Shown here piece after piece: positions 17,525 to 27,661 of a stretch of 64,000 nt of DNA; position 1 is the first letter of the stretch; each line of letters begins with the position of its first letter. The notes under the pieces are model-generated. The model was not told the origin of the DNA. It saw nothing but the letters and a program-made list of their open reading frames with translations, and searched no databases. Source of the stretch: Chitinophaga varians (GTDB lineage: Bacteria > Bacteroidota > Bacteroidia > Chitinophagales > Chitinophagaceae); NCBI RefSeq assembly GCF_014529945.1, contig NZ_JACVFB010000005.1, positions 62,001 to 126,000 of the forward strand, written 5' to 3'. The position numbers and the translations under genes were made by a program.

Positions 17525-18562
17525 ATGGTAAATACGATCACGAAAGCATTAATGAACAGATACCTGGATAATCGCTGTACGCCGGAAGAAAAGGTACGGG
17601 TGGCGGCTTTTATCCAGCAGCCGGAAGGACAGCAGTTACTGGACGACGTGTTAACGGAACGGTTGACAGCAGACATGTTGCTGATGGAACAGATCAGAGT
17701 GGACGACCAGCAGGCAGCCGAGTGGAAAACAACCCTACGCCAACGTATAGCCGCCATGCAGGCAGAGCAGGAGCCTGTGATGCCACGACCGGTGAAGCGG
17801 CTCTCTTTCCTGCGCCGCGCTGCCATATGGACCATCCTGGTGTCAGCACTGGGAACAATTGGGGTGCATCAATACCGTAAGCACAGTAAAACCACCGCCA
17901 CGGCGCTGGCCAATCTGGAAAAGCGCAATCCTAAAGGGCAGCGTGCCGTGATCACGCTGGCAGACGGATCGGTGATACATCTGGGCGCAGACAGCAGGCT
18001 GGAATATCCGGAAGCGTTTAGTGGTCCTACCAGGGAGATTACGCTCACCGGCGAGGCTTTCTTTGAGATCAGTGAAGATCCGGCGCATCCATTTATTGTG
18101 CATACCGGCACTGTGCAAACACGGGTATTGGGGACCTCTTTTAAGATCAATGCTTTTAAAGGAACGCCGCTGACAGTAGCGGTAGCTACCGGGAAGGTGC
18201 AGGTGGAGCATGCTAATAACGGACATGAATATACGTCGGCGGTAGCGGTGCTGACGCCTGGTCAACAGGTAACCTGGGACCCGATTGCCCAACACCCCGC
18301 CATCGCGGAAATGCCGGTAGCAGATATCGCCGGCTGGAAGAACGCCCGGCTGGCATTTAACAACAGCACTTTAAGAGAAGTGGCAGACGTATTGGAGCGC
18401 TGGTATAATGTGAGCATCAGCTTTAAACAATCCACTACCGCACAAAAGCGGATCACTGTTACACTGTCAGCCAACAGGCCATTGGAGGAGACGCTCCGTG
18501 TATTGAGCGCCGGCAGCAGATTTACCTACAAAATAAATAACCGGCAGGTCACTATTCATTAA
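17525..18562 (+). CDS. FecR-family anti-sigma factor
   Basis: 345 residues from the ATG at 17525; a GTG at 17495 would add ten residues. The N-terminal cytoplasmic part (1-85, with RYLDNRCTPEEKVRVAAFIQQPEGQ) binds the sigma factor. One membrane helix (about 95-115) precedes the periplasmic FecR domain (GQRAVITLADGSVIHLGADSRLEYP, FEISEDPAHPFIVHTG, VLGTSFKINAF) and a C-terminal STN-like DUF4974 domain (ISFKQSTTAQKRITVTLSANRPLEETLRVL). It receives the signal from the STN domain of the next gene's receptor. Confidence 0.92.
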   Translation: MVNTITKALMNRYLDNRCTPEEKVRVAAFIQQPEGQQLLDDVLTERLTADMLLMEQIRVDDQQAAEWKTTLRQRIAAMQAEQEPVMPRPVKRLSFLRRAAIWTILVSALGTIGVHQYRKHSKTTATALANLEKRNPKGQRAVITLADGSVIHLGADSRLEYPEAFSGPTREITLTGEAFFEISEDPAHPFIVHTGTVQTRVLGTSFKINAFKGTPLTVAVATGKVQVEHANNGHEYTSAVAVLTPGQQVTWDPIAQHPAIAEMPVADIAGWKNARLAFNNSTLREVADVLERWYNVSISFKQSTTAQKRITVTLSANRPLEETLRVLSAGSRFTYKINNRQVTIH

Positions 18563-18606
18563 CGCGCAAAACAAACATATGCACTAACAGTACACTACTA
18601 AAAAAA

Positions 18607-18638
18607 CGTTCCCGGTATCTGACAAATACACGGGAACG
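18607..18638 (+). other. Hairpin between the FecR and TonB receptor genes
   Basis: An 8-bp stem (CGTTCCCG with CGGGAACG), extended by GTAT/ATAC across one bulged A, lies in the 185-base gap. No T run follows, so it may separate expression levels of FecR and the receptor or mark a processing site rather than terminate. Confidence 0.45.
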
Positions 18639-18747
18639 CCTTAAAATGATTTCATCATGCCTGATAAGTTTTGGACGACGAACAGGCACATGAAAGAAGA
18701 TACCAGATTTCCCGGAAAACCGGGATTAACCAGTAACATTCAAAAGT

Positions 18748-21700
18748 ATGGAAAAAGGATTAAAAAGAAATCCTTTAAGATTTAGCATGCAACCCACCTT
18801 CGCCTGCCAACGGGCCTGCCCGGAGCATACACAGCCCGGTGCGCTGTTGGGAAAAAGGGAAGGATTAAGGCCCATAATTTATTTCCTGATGAGATGTTCA
18901 TTTATTGTGCTGGTATTGCAACTCACCGCAGCGGGGTTGCTTTTGGCCGCAAATGTAAATAGCCAGGATCTGACCCGGAAAATAAACCTGCAATTGAATA
19001 AGGTAGCCCTGAAGGAGGCTTTGCTCGCGATCGAAAAGCAGAGCGAAGTTAAATTTATGTTACCGGAAGAATTGCTGGAGAAAACCCATAAAAAGGTGAC
19101 CATCAGCGGCGCCGATATCCGTATTCAGGACGCCTTACACGGCATGCTGGAAAATACCGGCCTGGAATATAAGCTGGTAGAAGGTTACGTGGTGATCGCT
19201 CAACAGCCGGTGCCCGTAAAGATCAGCGGGAAAGTGATCGACAGCAAAACCAAAGAAGCCATCCCTGGTGTTTCCGTACGCGTGAAAGGCACTGCCACCG
19301 GAGCTTCCACCGATATGAACGGGGTATTTCATCTCACCGTTACGCAAAGCAGCGTGACACTGGTCGTTAGCTATATCGGCTACGAATCAAGGGAAGTGAA
19401 AGCCAGCGCGGCAGGCACCATGATCATCGCGCTGACCGTTTCCAGTAAACAACTCAGCGAAGTGACCGTCAACGCACGCCGCAAACTCAATACAGACATC
19501 GCGGTGCTACAGGACCGGAAAAACGCGGCCATCGTACAGGACGCAATATCTGCCGCACAGATAGAACGTACCGGCAGTATCACCACCACACAGGCGTTGC
19601 AGAAAGTATCCGGCGTAACCATCACCGATGATAAGTATGTCGCGATCCGCGGTCTTGGTGACCGCAGCGTCATCGGACAGCTGAACGGCGTACGCCTGGC
19701 CTCTTCCGATCCGGACAGAAGCGCTATCCCGCTGGACCTCGTGCCGGCTTCCCTCCTCGATAATATTACCATCTTCAAAACAGTTACACCCGACAAGCCC
19801 GCTGATGCGGCCGCCGGTATCGTGGAACTGAAAACGAAATCCGTTCCGGACAGCGCCATCTTCACGGTCATCGCACAAACCGGTTTTAATTCCAACATCG
19901 GTCCCAATGGAAAAGTGAACAGTTTCTACAACAGCGACATGGGATTCTTCGGTACCAAAGTGAATAAAAAAGACCTGACTTCCGAGTTCCTGAACCTGTC
20001 TAAACAATATCCCGGCGGATTATCACAGATACAAAAACTGATCGCTAACAGCCCTAACAGTCCGGCTTTGCAGCAGGAAGCTACCCGCATCAATAATCTG
20101 ATGCACAGCTTCGATCCGGTGCTTACCACTCATTACCGCAAGGCGCCGCTGAACCAGCTTTTTTCTGCTACCTATGGCAATAGCTTCAAACTATTTGGAA
20201 AACATACTTTGGGTGTTATCGCCGGTGCCAACTACTACAGCCGTACTTCCGATATCTATGGCGGAGATCTTACCCAGTATAGTGTTTACCAGGGCGTGAT
20301 CACTGGTAACAAAGATGTCTACAGTCCGCGGAACATACCCAACTACATTACCCCGAACAACCTGTTCATGGGTAAATATCAAACCTATAAAGAGAACACA
20401 GGAACACAAACAATCAACTATGGAGCATTGACGGGGTTGACGTACAAGTTCAACCCCCGTCATGAAATCAGTATGCAGTACCTGGGTAGCTGGGGCAGTG
20501 AGGCACAGGCCGTCAACATGTATGGTCAGTACCAGTATTCCGGTTTGCCGGGTGATGTAAGCAGCCATATCTATTCACTGAAGCAGACATTCCGCACGCT
20601 GCATACTTTCAACCTGCAGGGAGAGCATAAGTTCACAAAAGGCGAATACAGCCCGCGCCTGAGCTATAATGTGGCTACTTCCAACTCCTCACAGAATGAT
20701 CCGGACTATCGTTTTGTTACGCTGACGGATTATACGCCACGCAAGGGAGGATACTATTATAAACCCGATGTCAGCACGTTTCCCAATTCAGGTAGTCTGG
20801 TGTACACTGATCACCTGTATGCACTCAACTCCGGTTATGTGAACGGATATGGCACCTACGGTATCATACAGGCAGAGCCCAACGGCCGCCGCTGGCGCAG
20901 ACTGAAGGAAACGAACTACAACTATAAAGCCGACGTAGCGCTGCCTTTCCCATTGTTTGGCAGGAAGCAGGAATTTAAAACCGGTGTCAACTATCTGAAT
21001 CGTGACCGTAGTTTCCGGGAAAATATGTTTTTCCTGCCCGGCTCTAATTTCTCCACCTTCGGCGCCTATCCGCTGTATGCGGTGGAAGGTAACCTGAACC
21101 GTCTCGTAGGCCCGGAAATGATCGGGATCAAGATTCCTGGAGGCAATACCGGTGAAGGCGCTCATCCAATAGGCGGCTTCCTGTATAATAGCCAGAAATC
21201 TCCCAATAACTATACTGGTTTCTTTGAGACCAATGCCTTCTATGGTATGATGGACCTGCGTTTGCCGGGGGATCTGCGTCTTACCGGCGGTGTGCGTTTT
21301 GAGAAAACCAACATCCAGTCCGCCGTAGACACTTCCGATGTATATCTTGATCCGGCGCTGACAGCCGTAGATGGCGAAGGTACTAAAGTACCGGTGGTGC
21401 TGATCAATCCTAACACGCGTTATCAGACAGGCTATAAACCCTTTTATTCTGTCAACCTCACCTATACGCCGCTGGAAAGCATGAATTTCCGCGTAGGCTA
21501 CAACACTACGCTGGCAAGGCCGGAGCTGCGTGAAATCACCAACGTGTTTGAGTTCGACGCCTTTCAGATGGGCCTCGTGGTAGGTAACCCTAACCTGGTG
21601 AACCAGCATACCGAAAACCTCGATTTCAGATGGGAATGGTTCCCTCATCCCGGAGAGGTGCTGTCCGTATCGTTGTTCGGTAAAAGAATACAGAACCAGC

Positions 21701-22323
21701 TGGTGAAAGTATTCAGCCTGAAAACAGAGGGACTTGCTGCCAAATATCCGGAATATCCCACCATTCAGTTCCAGAACGATCCTAACGAAGGTAAAGTATG
21801 GGGCGTAGAGCTGGAGGTGGTAAAAGACCTGGGGCGGTTGTACGCGCCGCTGAAGAATTTCAACGTCGGTTCCAACCTGTTGCTGGCACAGAGCCTCATT
21901 AAGAAATCAACGGAAAGATATAAGGCCAACAAATCCCTCGACCGTCATACGCCGGAGTACAGCCCGCTGTTTGAACAGGCGCCTTATTCCGTGAATGCCT
22001 GGCTGAACTATAAGAACGGCAAGTCCGGTACTGACCTGACCGCCACTTTCAACATGGTGGGTGAGCGCCTGGTGCAGATCAACCTGACCGGTGAGCCTGA
22101 TCTCTATACCCGTCCTGTACCGGTGCTGGATTTCATCTTCACCCAGCGTGTTACCAAACGTTTGCTGTTTAAAGGATATGCGAAGAACATCCTGAACCCG
22201 GCGATAGAGACCGTATATGCAGCGCCGGGCACCGGCGGCCTGTGGTACGGTAATAAATACACGAACCGCAGCTTTAAGCGTGGCAGTGAAATCATGCTGG
22301 GCTTTACTTATAATCTGTTCTAA
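18748..22323 (+). CDS. TonB-dependent transducer-receptor with STN and carboxypeptidase-like domains
   Basis: 1191 residues. A long pre-signal extension (about 48 residues, common in Chitinophagaceae receptors) precedes the signal helix MRCSFIVLVLQLTAAGLLLA. The domains in order are STN (about 78-150, NLQLNKVALKEALLAIEKQSEVKFML), carboxypeptidase-regulatory-like (about 155-235, GKVIDSKTKEAIPGVSVRVKG), plug (about 265-360, with YVAIRGLGDRSVIGQLNGVRLAS) and a barrel to the end. The STN domain couples it to the FecR protein encoded upstream. No SusD follows. It is the first gene of a run of eight with gaps of only 12-32 bases. Confidence 0.92.
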   Translation: MEKGLKRNPLRFSMQPTFACQRACPEHTQPGALLGKREGLRPIIYFLMRCSFIVLVLQLTAAGLLLAANVNSQDLTRKINLQLNKVALKEALLAIEKQSEVKFMLPEELLEKTHKKVTISGADIRIQDALHGMLENTGLEYKLVEGYVVIAQQPVPVKISGKVIDSKTKEAIPGVSVRVKGTATGASTDMNGVFHLTVTQSSVTLVVSYIGYESREVKASAAGTMIIALTVSSKQLSEVTVNARRKLNTDIAVLQDRKNAAIVQDAISAAQIERTGSITTTQALQKVSGVTITDDKYVAIRGLGDRSVIGQLNGVRLASSDPDRSAIPLDLVPASLLDNITIFKTVTPDKPADAAAGIVELKTKSVPDSAIFTVIAQTGFNSNIGPNGKVNSFYNSDMGFFGTKVNKKDLTSEFLNLSKQYPGGLSQIQKLIANSPNSPALQQEATRINNLMHSFDPVLTTHYRKAPLNQLFSATYGNSFKLFGKHTLGVIAGANYYSRTSDIYGGDLTQYSVYQGVITGNKDVYSPRNIPNYITPNNLFMGKYQTYKENTGTQTINYGALTGLTYKFNPRHEISMQYLGSWGSEAQAVNMYGQYQYSGLPGDVSSHIYSLKQTFRTLHTFNLQGEHKFTKGEYSPRLSYNVATSNSSQNDPDYRFVTLTDYTPRKGGYYYKPDVSTFPNSGSLVYTDHLYALNSGYVNGYGTYGIIQAEPNGRRWRRLKETNYNYKADVALPFPLFGRKQEFKTGVNYLNRDRSFRENMFFLPGSNFSTFGAYPLYAVEGNLNRLVGPEMIGIKIPGGNTGEGAHPIGGFLYNSQKSPNNYTGFFETNAFYGMMDLRLPGDLRLTGGVRFEKTNIQSAVDTSDVYLDPALTAVDGEGTKVPVVLINPNTRYQTGYKPFYSVNLTYTPLESMNFRVGYNTTLARPELREITNVFEFDAFQMGLVVGNPNLVNQHTENLDFRWEWFPHPGEVLSVSLFGKRIQNQLVKVFSLKTEGLAAKYPEYPTIQFQNDPNEGKVWGVELEVVKDLGRLYAPLKNFNVGSNLLLAQSLIKKSTERYKANKSLDRHTPEYSPLFEQAPYSVNAWLNYKNGKSGTDLTATFNMVGERLVQINLTGEPDLYTRPVPVLDFIFTQRVTKRLLFKGYAKNILNPAIETVYAAPGTGGLWYGNKYTNRSFKRGSEIMLGFTYNLF

Positions 22324-22355
22324 CGGTAACGGTTATCCGGAATAAAAAAAAGAAA

Positions 22356-24065
22356 ATGAAACATATTTCCATTATAGCAGGTGTGTTGCTGGCAGGAGCC
22401 GGTTTGATGGCGTCCTGCAACAAAGATAAAATGGACCATCAGTATGACAACAGGATCGTTCAGGATGCCCGGGCCGGTTCCGGCGTCCGGATCGTGAACC
22501 TGGGGCCTTACAGCCAGGTAATCGCCAATAATGATACGCTGACCAATTTCGTATTGCTGCCGTACAATTCAGGCAAGTACGAGTATCCGACTACTAAATT
22601 TTTCCCGGACAAAGGCCGCCTCGGTACCACCTGGACGGTGCCTCGTGAGTTTTTTCAAAATAACGGCACCGCGCATCTGAGAATAGAATCAAAAGAACTG
22701 GTGGACAATGATCAGCCGGTGGAAGTGAACGCCAAGGACGATTACAACCCTGCTGATTATTATATTATCCGTGGCCCTTTTCTGCTGACCGGCGATATAC
22801 CGCAGGTCAACAAGATACCACGTTCCGTGGAAGCGCCTTCCCGCCCGGACCATTTCAAGATCCGGATCGTGAACCTGGCCTCGGGCATCAAGCGGCCTGA
22901 AAGTGTCCAGGAGCTGATCAACGGGCCATTATCACTGGCATTTGCTGATGGCACGATAGTGAACGCTGCCACTTCGAATATAGCTCCCGGCAGCTGGTCT
23001 GAATATGTGGAAGTGCCTTATGGAACCTATCAGTTCAAAGTGCTGACAGCCGCCGGTACACAGGTCACTGCGATCGGTGGCCCCAGAGAAGAAAATGCAG
23101 CGATGGTGGACCGTGCCACTTCCACGATTACCACCGGTACGCTCCGTCCTGTATCTACCAGGCTGACTTTTGCGCCGATACGGACTTATCAGCCGGGTGG
23201 TATATATACGATTGTTATCTCACCACAGCAGTTGCTTTATGATGTTCCGGGTGGTACAGATGAATCCAGTTTTACGCAGAATGCCTTTCAGATCATCGCC
23301 GATATTGCTGATCCGGCGAATGTTACCTATGGGCGTGTACAGGTAGTAAATGCCTTGTCCGGCGCGGCGGCTATCGGCCTGAAAGTAAATGGCGGACAGG
23401 TGAGCAGCAACATTGCATATGGTAACGCCAGCGAATATACGAATGTGGTGTCCGCGATGACGACCCTCGAAGCAACGGATGCTTCCGGTAAAATACTGGC
23501 TACTGTTAATAAGATGATGAGGCCGGGAGGTAATTACACCGCCTGGGTATACGCAGATGCCAAAGGCTCGCCACAGATAGCCGTAGTGGCCAATAACCTC
23601 AGCGCAGGCGTGTATCTTCCCGGTGGTGATGGCCAGGATGGCTCTTTCTCCCGTCTTCAGTACAAATTCCCTTTTCACTTCCGCTTCTATAATTTCTGCC
23701 CGGACATCCCTAACGTGAATTTCACCTCCCCTAACGGACAGGAGTTCGGCAGGTATGGCGTTACCCGCGGGCTACAGCCAGGCGTTATTCCCGAGGATGG
23801 TACTAATACCGTGGCATTCATGGCAGACAACCCTTACCAGATCATGGCCTTCCAGTCAAACCCCGGGGTGTTTCCCGGTACATGGCTCACACAGGTGCCG
23901 GTAGTGAAAAGCACTGAGCTGATAGCACGAAAAGAATTGTATGTCCGTGGTGGTATACCTGACCAGGAGCCTGGATTCTATACCATTGCGCTGATAGGAA
24001 GAAATGCTACCGCTGCGCCCGAGGCGTCTAAAGCGAAGATGATCATTGTTAAACATAACCGGTAG
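22356..24065 (+). CDS. Surface lipoprotein with DUF4397-like domains
   Basis: 569 residues. The lipobox MASC is followed by NKDKMDH, a charged stretch that suggests surface export. The body holds at least two beta-sandwich units that begin with RIVNL (VRIVNLGPYSQVIAN and IRIVNLASGIKRP) and one near VQVVNALSGAAAIGLKVNG, with the GTYQFKVLTAAG and GGNYTAWVYAD strands typical of DUF4397. The gene lies 32 bases after the receptor and is probably its extracellular accessory protein in the place SusD would occupy; function inferred from position. Confidence 0.7.
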   Translation: MKHISIIAGVLLAGAGLMASCNKDKMDHQYDNRIVQDARAGSGVRIVNLGPYSQVIANNDTLTNFVLLPYNSGKYEYPTTKFFPDKGRLGTTWTVPREFFQNNGTAHLRIESKELVDNDQPVEVNAKDDYNPADYYIIRGPFLLTGDIPQVNKIPRSVEAPSRPDHFKIRIVNLASGIKRPESVQELINGPLSLAFADGTIVNAATSNIAPGSWSEYVEVPYGTYQFKVLTAAGTQVTAIGGPREENAAMVDRATSTITTGTLRPVSTRLTFAPIRTYQPGGIYTIVISPQQLLYDVPGGTDESSFTQNAFQIIADIADPANVTYGRVQVVNALSGAAAIGLKVNGGQVSSNIAYGNASEYTNVVSAMTTLEATDASGKILATVNKMMRPGGNYTAWVYADAKGSPQIAVVANNLSAGVYLPGGDGQDGSFSRLQYKFPFHFRFYNFCPDIPNVNFTSPNGQEFGRYGVTRGLQPGVIPEDGTNTVAFMADNPYQIMAFQSNPGVFPGTWLTQVPVVKSTELIARKELYVRGGIPDQEPGFYTIALIGRNATAAPEASKAKMIIVKHNR

Positions 24066-24083
24066 CCCTAAACTGTTAAACGT

Positions 24084-25265
24084 ATGAAGCAAAAATTTTC
24101 AATAATCATAGCAGGTCTGGTGTCGGCTTTATGTAGCTGCGCCAAGATAGAACATAAGAAGATCGATGATCCGGCCTACCTGCGTGTGTTCAATAACCTG
24201 AACTACACCGTAGCGCTGGAAAATAAAGACGAAGAACAGCCGTTTCTGACAATGCTCATCGATCCGGTGACAGATGCTTCCGGTATGCCCACCAGTGCAG
24301 CTATTATTGGTGATTTCCTGGACCAGCGCAATTCCTATGCACCGCCATACCCTTCTCACGTGGGCACCAGTATCTCTTTCCGTAATCCGGAGTATCCCGG
24401 TAAAGAAGATGTGCTGGTAGGACCCGTACTCAATGGTTTTGACCTCTCCAGCTGGGCGCAGATACCTTCCGGGCAGCACCGGGTAATGTTCATGTACCGC
24501 CCCGTGAGCGGTATCCCGTTCTTTAGCCTGGAAGACCGGCTGAAAAAGAAAGTGTTACTGGATACAGTTCTACAGCTGGACAGCCGCGAAGTATATACGC
24601 TGCACATCCTGCAGAAAAATTTCAGGACCAGGGAAAACGGGATGCTGTTACGCCGTGAAATTTTTCACAAACTGTCACTGTCTGACTCCCTGGTATATGT
24701 CAATTTCTATAACATGAGCGCAGAAGGGTATGAAGAAGCCGACAAATCAAAGAAGAAAAGAAATGCAGATGCCGGCATGCTTCAATATGGGATAAAGGAT
24801 GAAGCGAATATCTGGATGAGTCTCTATACAGCTGACGCATTAACCAAGCCGGTGCCAGGATATAATTTCAGGTTCCTGACCACACTGCGCCGCAATAATA
24901 CGTCCAATGCGGTGAGCAGCTATTTCAGCTTCCCCTTGTTTGCCGACAATGCCGCTGATGGCATCCGTACCACGGCCTGGCAGCGATTCAGCCTGATGGG
25001 GCCAGGCCTGGACCCGCTCAGCAACCCTTACAACGACAATGACGGTGAAGTGGTGAATGGCAATTATGCAGTGATCTCCTGCTATGGAAATGGTTCCCGT
25101 GCAAACTTTGAGCGCTACATCTGCAGCCGGCCCAATATGATCGTCAATATTCACTCCGGTACCAACAACCCGCAGTCGTTTGCCACCGTGAATACCATCG
25201 AAATTGTGAACGGTACCGCTTATTTAACTACCGTACAACGCAAATATCCGACGCCGATCTACTAA
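24084..25265 (+). CDS. Lipoprotein of unknown function in the FAS1/TonB operon
   Basis: 393 residues with lipobox LCSC followed by AKIEHKK. The N-terminal YLRVFNNLNYTVALENKDEEQPFL and later YVNFYNMSAEGYEE segments resemble the short beta units that start DUF4397-like domains in the previous gene, so a distant relationship is possible. A VYTLHILQKNFRTRENGMLLRRE stretch forms the centre. No enzyme motif is seen. The gap to the upstream gene is 18 bases and 24 bases to the next. Confidence 0.65.
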   Translation: MKQKFSIIIAGLVSALCSCAKIEHKKIDDPAYLRVFNNLNYTVALENKDEEQPFLTMLIDPVTDASGMPTSAAIIGDFLDQRNSYAPPYPSHVGTSISFRNPEYPGKEDVLVGPVLNGFDLSSWAQIPSGQHRVMFMYRPVSGIPFFSLEDRLKKKVLLDTVLQLDSREVYTLHILQKNFRTRENGMLLRREIFHKLSLSDSLVYVNFYNMSAEGYEEADKSKKKRNADAGMLQYGIKDEANIWMSLYTADALTKPVPGYNFRFLTTLRRNNTSNAVSSYFSFPLFADNAADGIRTTAWQRFSLMGPGLDPLSNPYNDNDGEVVNGNYAVISCYGNGSRANFERYICSRPNMIVNIHSGTNNPQSFATVNTIEIVNGTAYLTTVQRKYPTPIY

Positions 25266-25289
25266 GCGGTGACTCTAAAATCATCAATT

Positions 25290-26351
25290 ATGAAGCATTA
25301 CATTATCATATTCTTAGCGGCATTCGGGATCATGTTTACTTCCTGTAAACATGATAAACTGGATTTTGAACAGGAGATGAAAAACTATCGCCCTGCTGCG
25401 GACTTCATCCGGAACAACTATGACCTGAGCCTTTTCTACGCAGCCATCGAAAGGGCTGGTATGACGGCTGAACTGAATGGCCCCGGACCGTTTACCATAC
25501 TGGCGCCCAACAACAAAGCATTTAATGAGATGGGCATCCTGAGCGCAGCCGATCTGGCCAAAATGCCGGTGGAAAAAGTGAAGGAGCTGATACAGCTGCA
25601 TGTGTTGCCCGGTACGGTACGGGAATCTAACCTGGCGTCAAATTCAGTGGACGTACGCTTTAAAACCATCGGTCCACGGGAGCTACTGGTAACAATGTCT
25701 ACCAACCCTTTCGGCTCAGCGGCCAACCGTAATGCCATCTACTTCCATGGTTGTCTGGTGGATGTGAAGGACGTGGTGGTCACCAATGGCGTATTGCAGG
25801 TGCTCCAGCAGGTAATAAAAGATCAGCCGGGGACCGTGCAGGACCTGCTTTCGCAACATGAAGAATTCAGTCTGTTCGTTGGCGCCCTGAAACGTTTCGG
25901 CTTCTGGGACCAGCTGAAAAGCGGCGGCCCCTGGACTATCCTGGCGCCCAGCAATGCCGTGCTCAAAGCCAACGGCCTTGATGAACAGGCGATCGCTGCA
26001 TTAAACCCGGATAAGTACATCATAGCCCGGCTGTTTGGAAGCTACATCATACATCAGCAGCACTATTTCTTCTCTGATATCCGTGCCTTTAAAACTATGA
26101 CTGGTGGCTCAGACCCACTGAGGCTTAAAATTAAGGACGATACCTATCTGCTGGAGATCAGCAGCGGGGATGTTACAGAAAATGGAGTTCCCAAAATCCG
26201 GTATAGCTGTTCCGTCCGGCAAGACAGGGACCATCAACCGCTGAATGCTATACCGGTTGAACGGAAAGGCATCGTGGATTATAATACTGACAACGGTGTG
26301 GTGCATCAACTGGATGGCTTGCTGCTGAAACCCGAACAGGCCGGAAAATAA
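25290..26351 (+). CDS. Lipoprotein with two fasciclin (FAS1) domains
   Basis: 353 residues from the ATG at 25290, where the signal peptide starts (MKHYIIIFLAAFGIMF); lipobox FTSC followed by KHDKLDFE. Two FAS1 domains: the first (about 30-180) with YDLSLFYAAIERAGMTAELN, PFTILAPNNKAFNEMGI and LIQLHVLPGTVRES; the second (about 185-345) with FSLFVGALKRFGFWDQLK, PWTILAPSNAVLKANGL and GVVHQLDGLLLKP. FAS1 domains mediate adhesion or ligand binding. It lies among TonB receptor genes of the same operon. Confidence 0.88.
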   Translation: MKHYIIIFLAAFGIMFTSCKHDKLDFEQEMKNYRPAADFIRNNYDLSLFYAAIERAGMTAELNGPGPFTILAPNNKAFNEMGILSAADLAKMPVEKVKELIQLHVLPGTVRESNLASNSVDVRFKTIGPRELLVTMSTNPFGSAANRNAIYFHGCLVDVKDVVVTNGVLQVLQQVIKDQPGTVQDLLSQHEEFSLFVGALKRFGFWDQLKSGGPWTILAPSNAVLKANGLDEQAIAALNPDKYIIARLFGSYIIHQQHYFFSDIRAFKTMTGGSDPLRLKIKDDTYLLEISSGDVTENGVPKIRYSCSVRQDRDHQPLNAIPVERKGIVDYNTDNGVVHQLDGLLLKPEQAGK

Positions 26352-26377
26352 GGTCAACAGTTAACGACATAATCATC

Positions 26378-27640
26378 ATGAAAAATAAAATATACAAAAC
26401 GATACAGGCGACTATCCTCTGCGGGGCGTTCTTTGGCATGGGGTTGTTGCAAACCGGTTGCAGAAAGGAAATGTTCATGCCGGAACCGGAAGGCGAAACT
26501 GTTCCCTATAAAGACAGTGCCAGCGCCGATATCCAGACAGTCCTGAAATCGACTCCTTATAAGCTGTTTTATGCTGCCTGGCAACGTAGCAATATAGATA
26601 AAGACCTGGTGGCATTAGGCGCCAGGGCGTCCGTTACGGTGCTGGCGGTAGATGATGTTTCCATGAAGGCTGCGGGGCTGGATGAAACAGAAATCGGCAA
26701 ACGTTCTCCGGAAGAGCTGAATCAACTGATGAGATATCACATGCTCAATGAAAAACTGGAACCGTTGACCATTCAGACGCAGAAACTGAGTTCTCCCAGA
26801 ATGACGATGCTTGATAACCCGAATTTGCAGGAGTCCCGCAATGGTGCAGGGTCAGGGGTGTCCCGTCCTTACACCTACACGTACCGTCACTTTATGGCCA
26901 TGGCGAAAGACAGCCAGTTGATCATCGATGGCCAGCTTTGCGGAAACTATAAACCCGTAGCAGCGAGGAATGGTATCATCTGGCCGGTGAACAGGCTGTT
27001 GCAAAAGCCCGAAAAACATGTCCGGGAGATACTGGAGGAAGATGGCCGTTTTACCATGCTGCTGGCCATCAACGATATGAATGATGCCAGCTGGATGGAA
27101 TATACCTTCGGGTCTTTTGCGCGCTATGGTGGTATGTTTTGGGGGATAGAACCTGCTTCCAATTCAGTTTTTTTTAACTCCTATCTGGCCCCTACCGATG
27201 ACGCTTTCCATCAGGCAGGCATTCAGGATATAGAGCAGATGATGGAAATTAACAGCCGCTTCACCCCTGAGCTGGACTGGGAGTCGTACACCATGTCTGG
27301 TTTAATTCCTACCGACAGTATCCTCGACTATCACAACTGGGGCAGGTCATACGCTCCCACCAGCAGCGTTGGTTATATCCCTTCGGCAAAGACGGTGTTT
27401 TACTCCAATGACCTGGATGATAAACTGCTCGGAGATTACTGGATAACGATGCCCACGTCAACTACAGCCGGGTATAAAATGCCACTACAGTTTATCCGAG
27501 AAGGCAATACCATCAAGGTAAAGCTGAGAAACGCCAGTACGCCCGCAGCTACTATCATCGCAAGAGACATCAACACCTTCGAAGGGCCGCTGCATATCGT
27601 GGACCGGCTTTTCCTGCCGGATAATTTCAAGGTGAACTAA
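26378..27640 (+). CDS. Divergent fasciclin-domain lipoprotein
   Basis: 420 residues; lipobox QTGC followed by RKEMF. The N-terminal half has a weaker FAS1 pattern (PYKLFYAAWQRSNIDKDLV, VTVLAVDDVSMKAAGLDE, LNQLMRYHMLNEKLEP), ending in GIIWPVNRLLQKPEKH. The second half starts with FTMLLAINDMND and a further VFFNSYLAPTDDAFHQAGI block, so it is also built on two FAS1-like units with long insertions. It follows the preceding FAS1 gene by 26 bases. The insertions mark it as the most diverged of the three FAS1 proteins here. Confidence 0.75.
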   Translation: MKNKIYKTIQATILCGAFFGMGLLQTGCRKEMFMPEPEGETVPYKDSASADIQTVLKSTPYKLFYAAWQRSNIDKDLVALGARASVTVLAVDDVSMKAAGLDETEIGKRSPEELNQLMRYHMLNEKLEPLTIQTQKLSSPRMTMLDNPNLQESRNGAGSGVSRPYTYTYRHFMAMAKDSQLIIDGQLCGNYKPVAARNGIIWPVNRLLQKPEKHVREILEEDGRFTMLLAINDMNDASWMEYTFGSFARYGGMFWGIEPASNSVFFNSYLAPTDDAFHQAGIQDIEQMMEINSRFTPELDWESYTMSGLIPTDSILDYHNWGRSYAPTSSVGYIPSAKTVFYSNDLDDKLLGDYWITMPTSTTAGYKMPLQFIREGNTIKVKLRNASTPAATIIARDINTFEGPLHIVDRLFLPDNFKVN

Positions 27641-27661
27641 CTGTTGATCCGTTAAAGATTC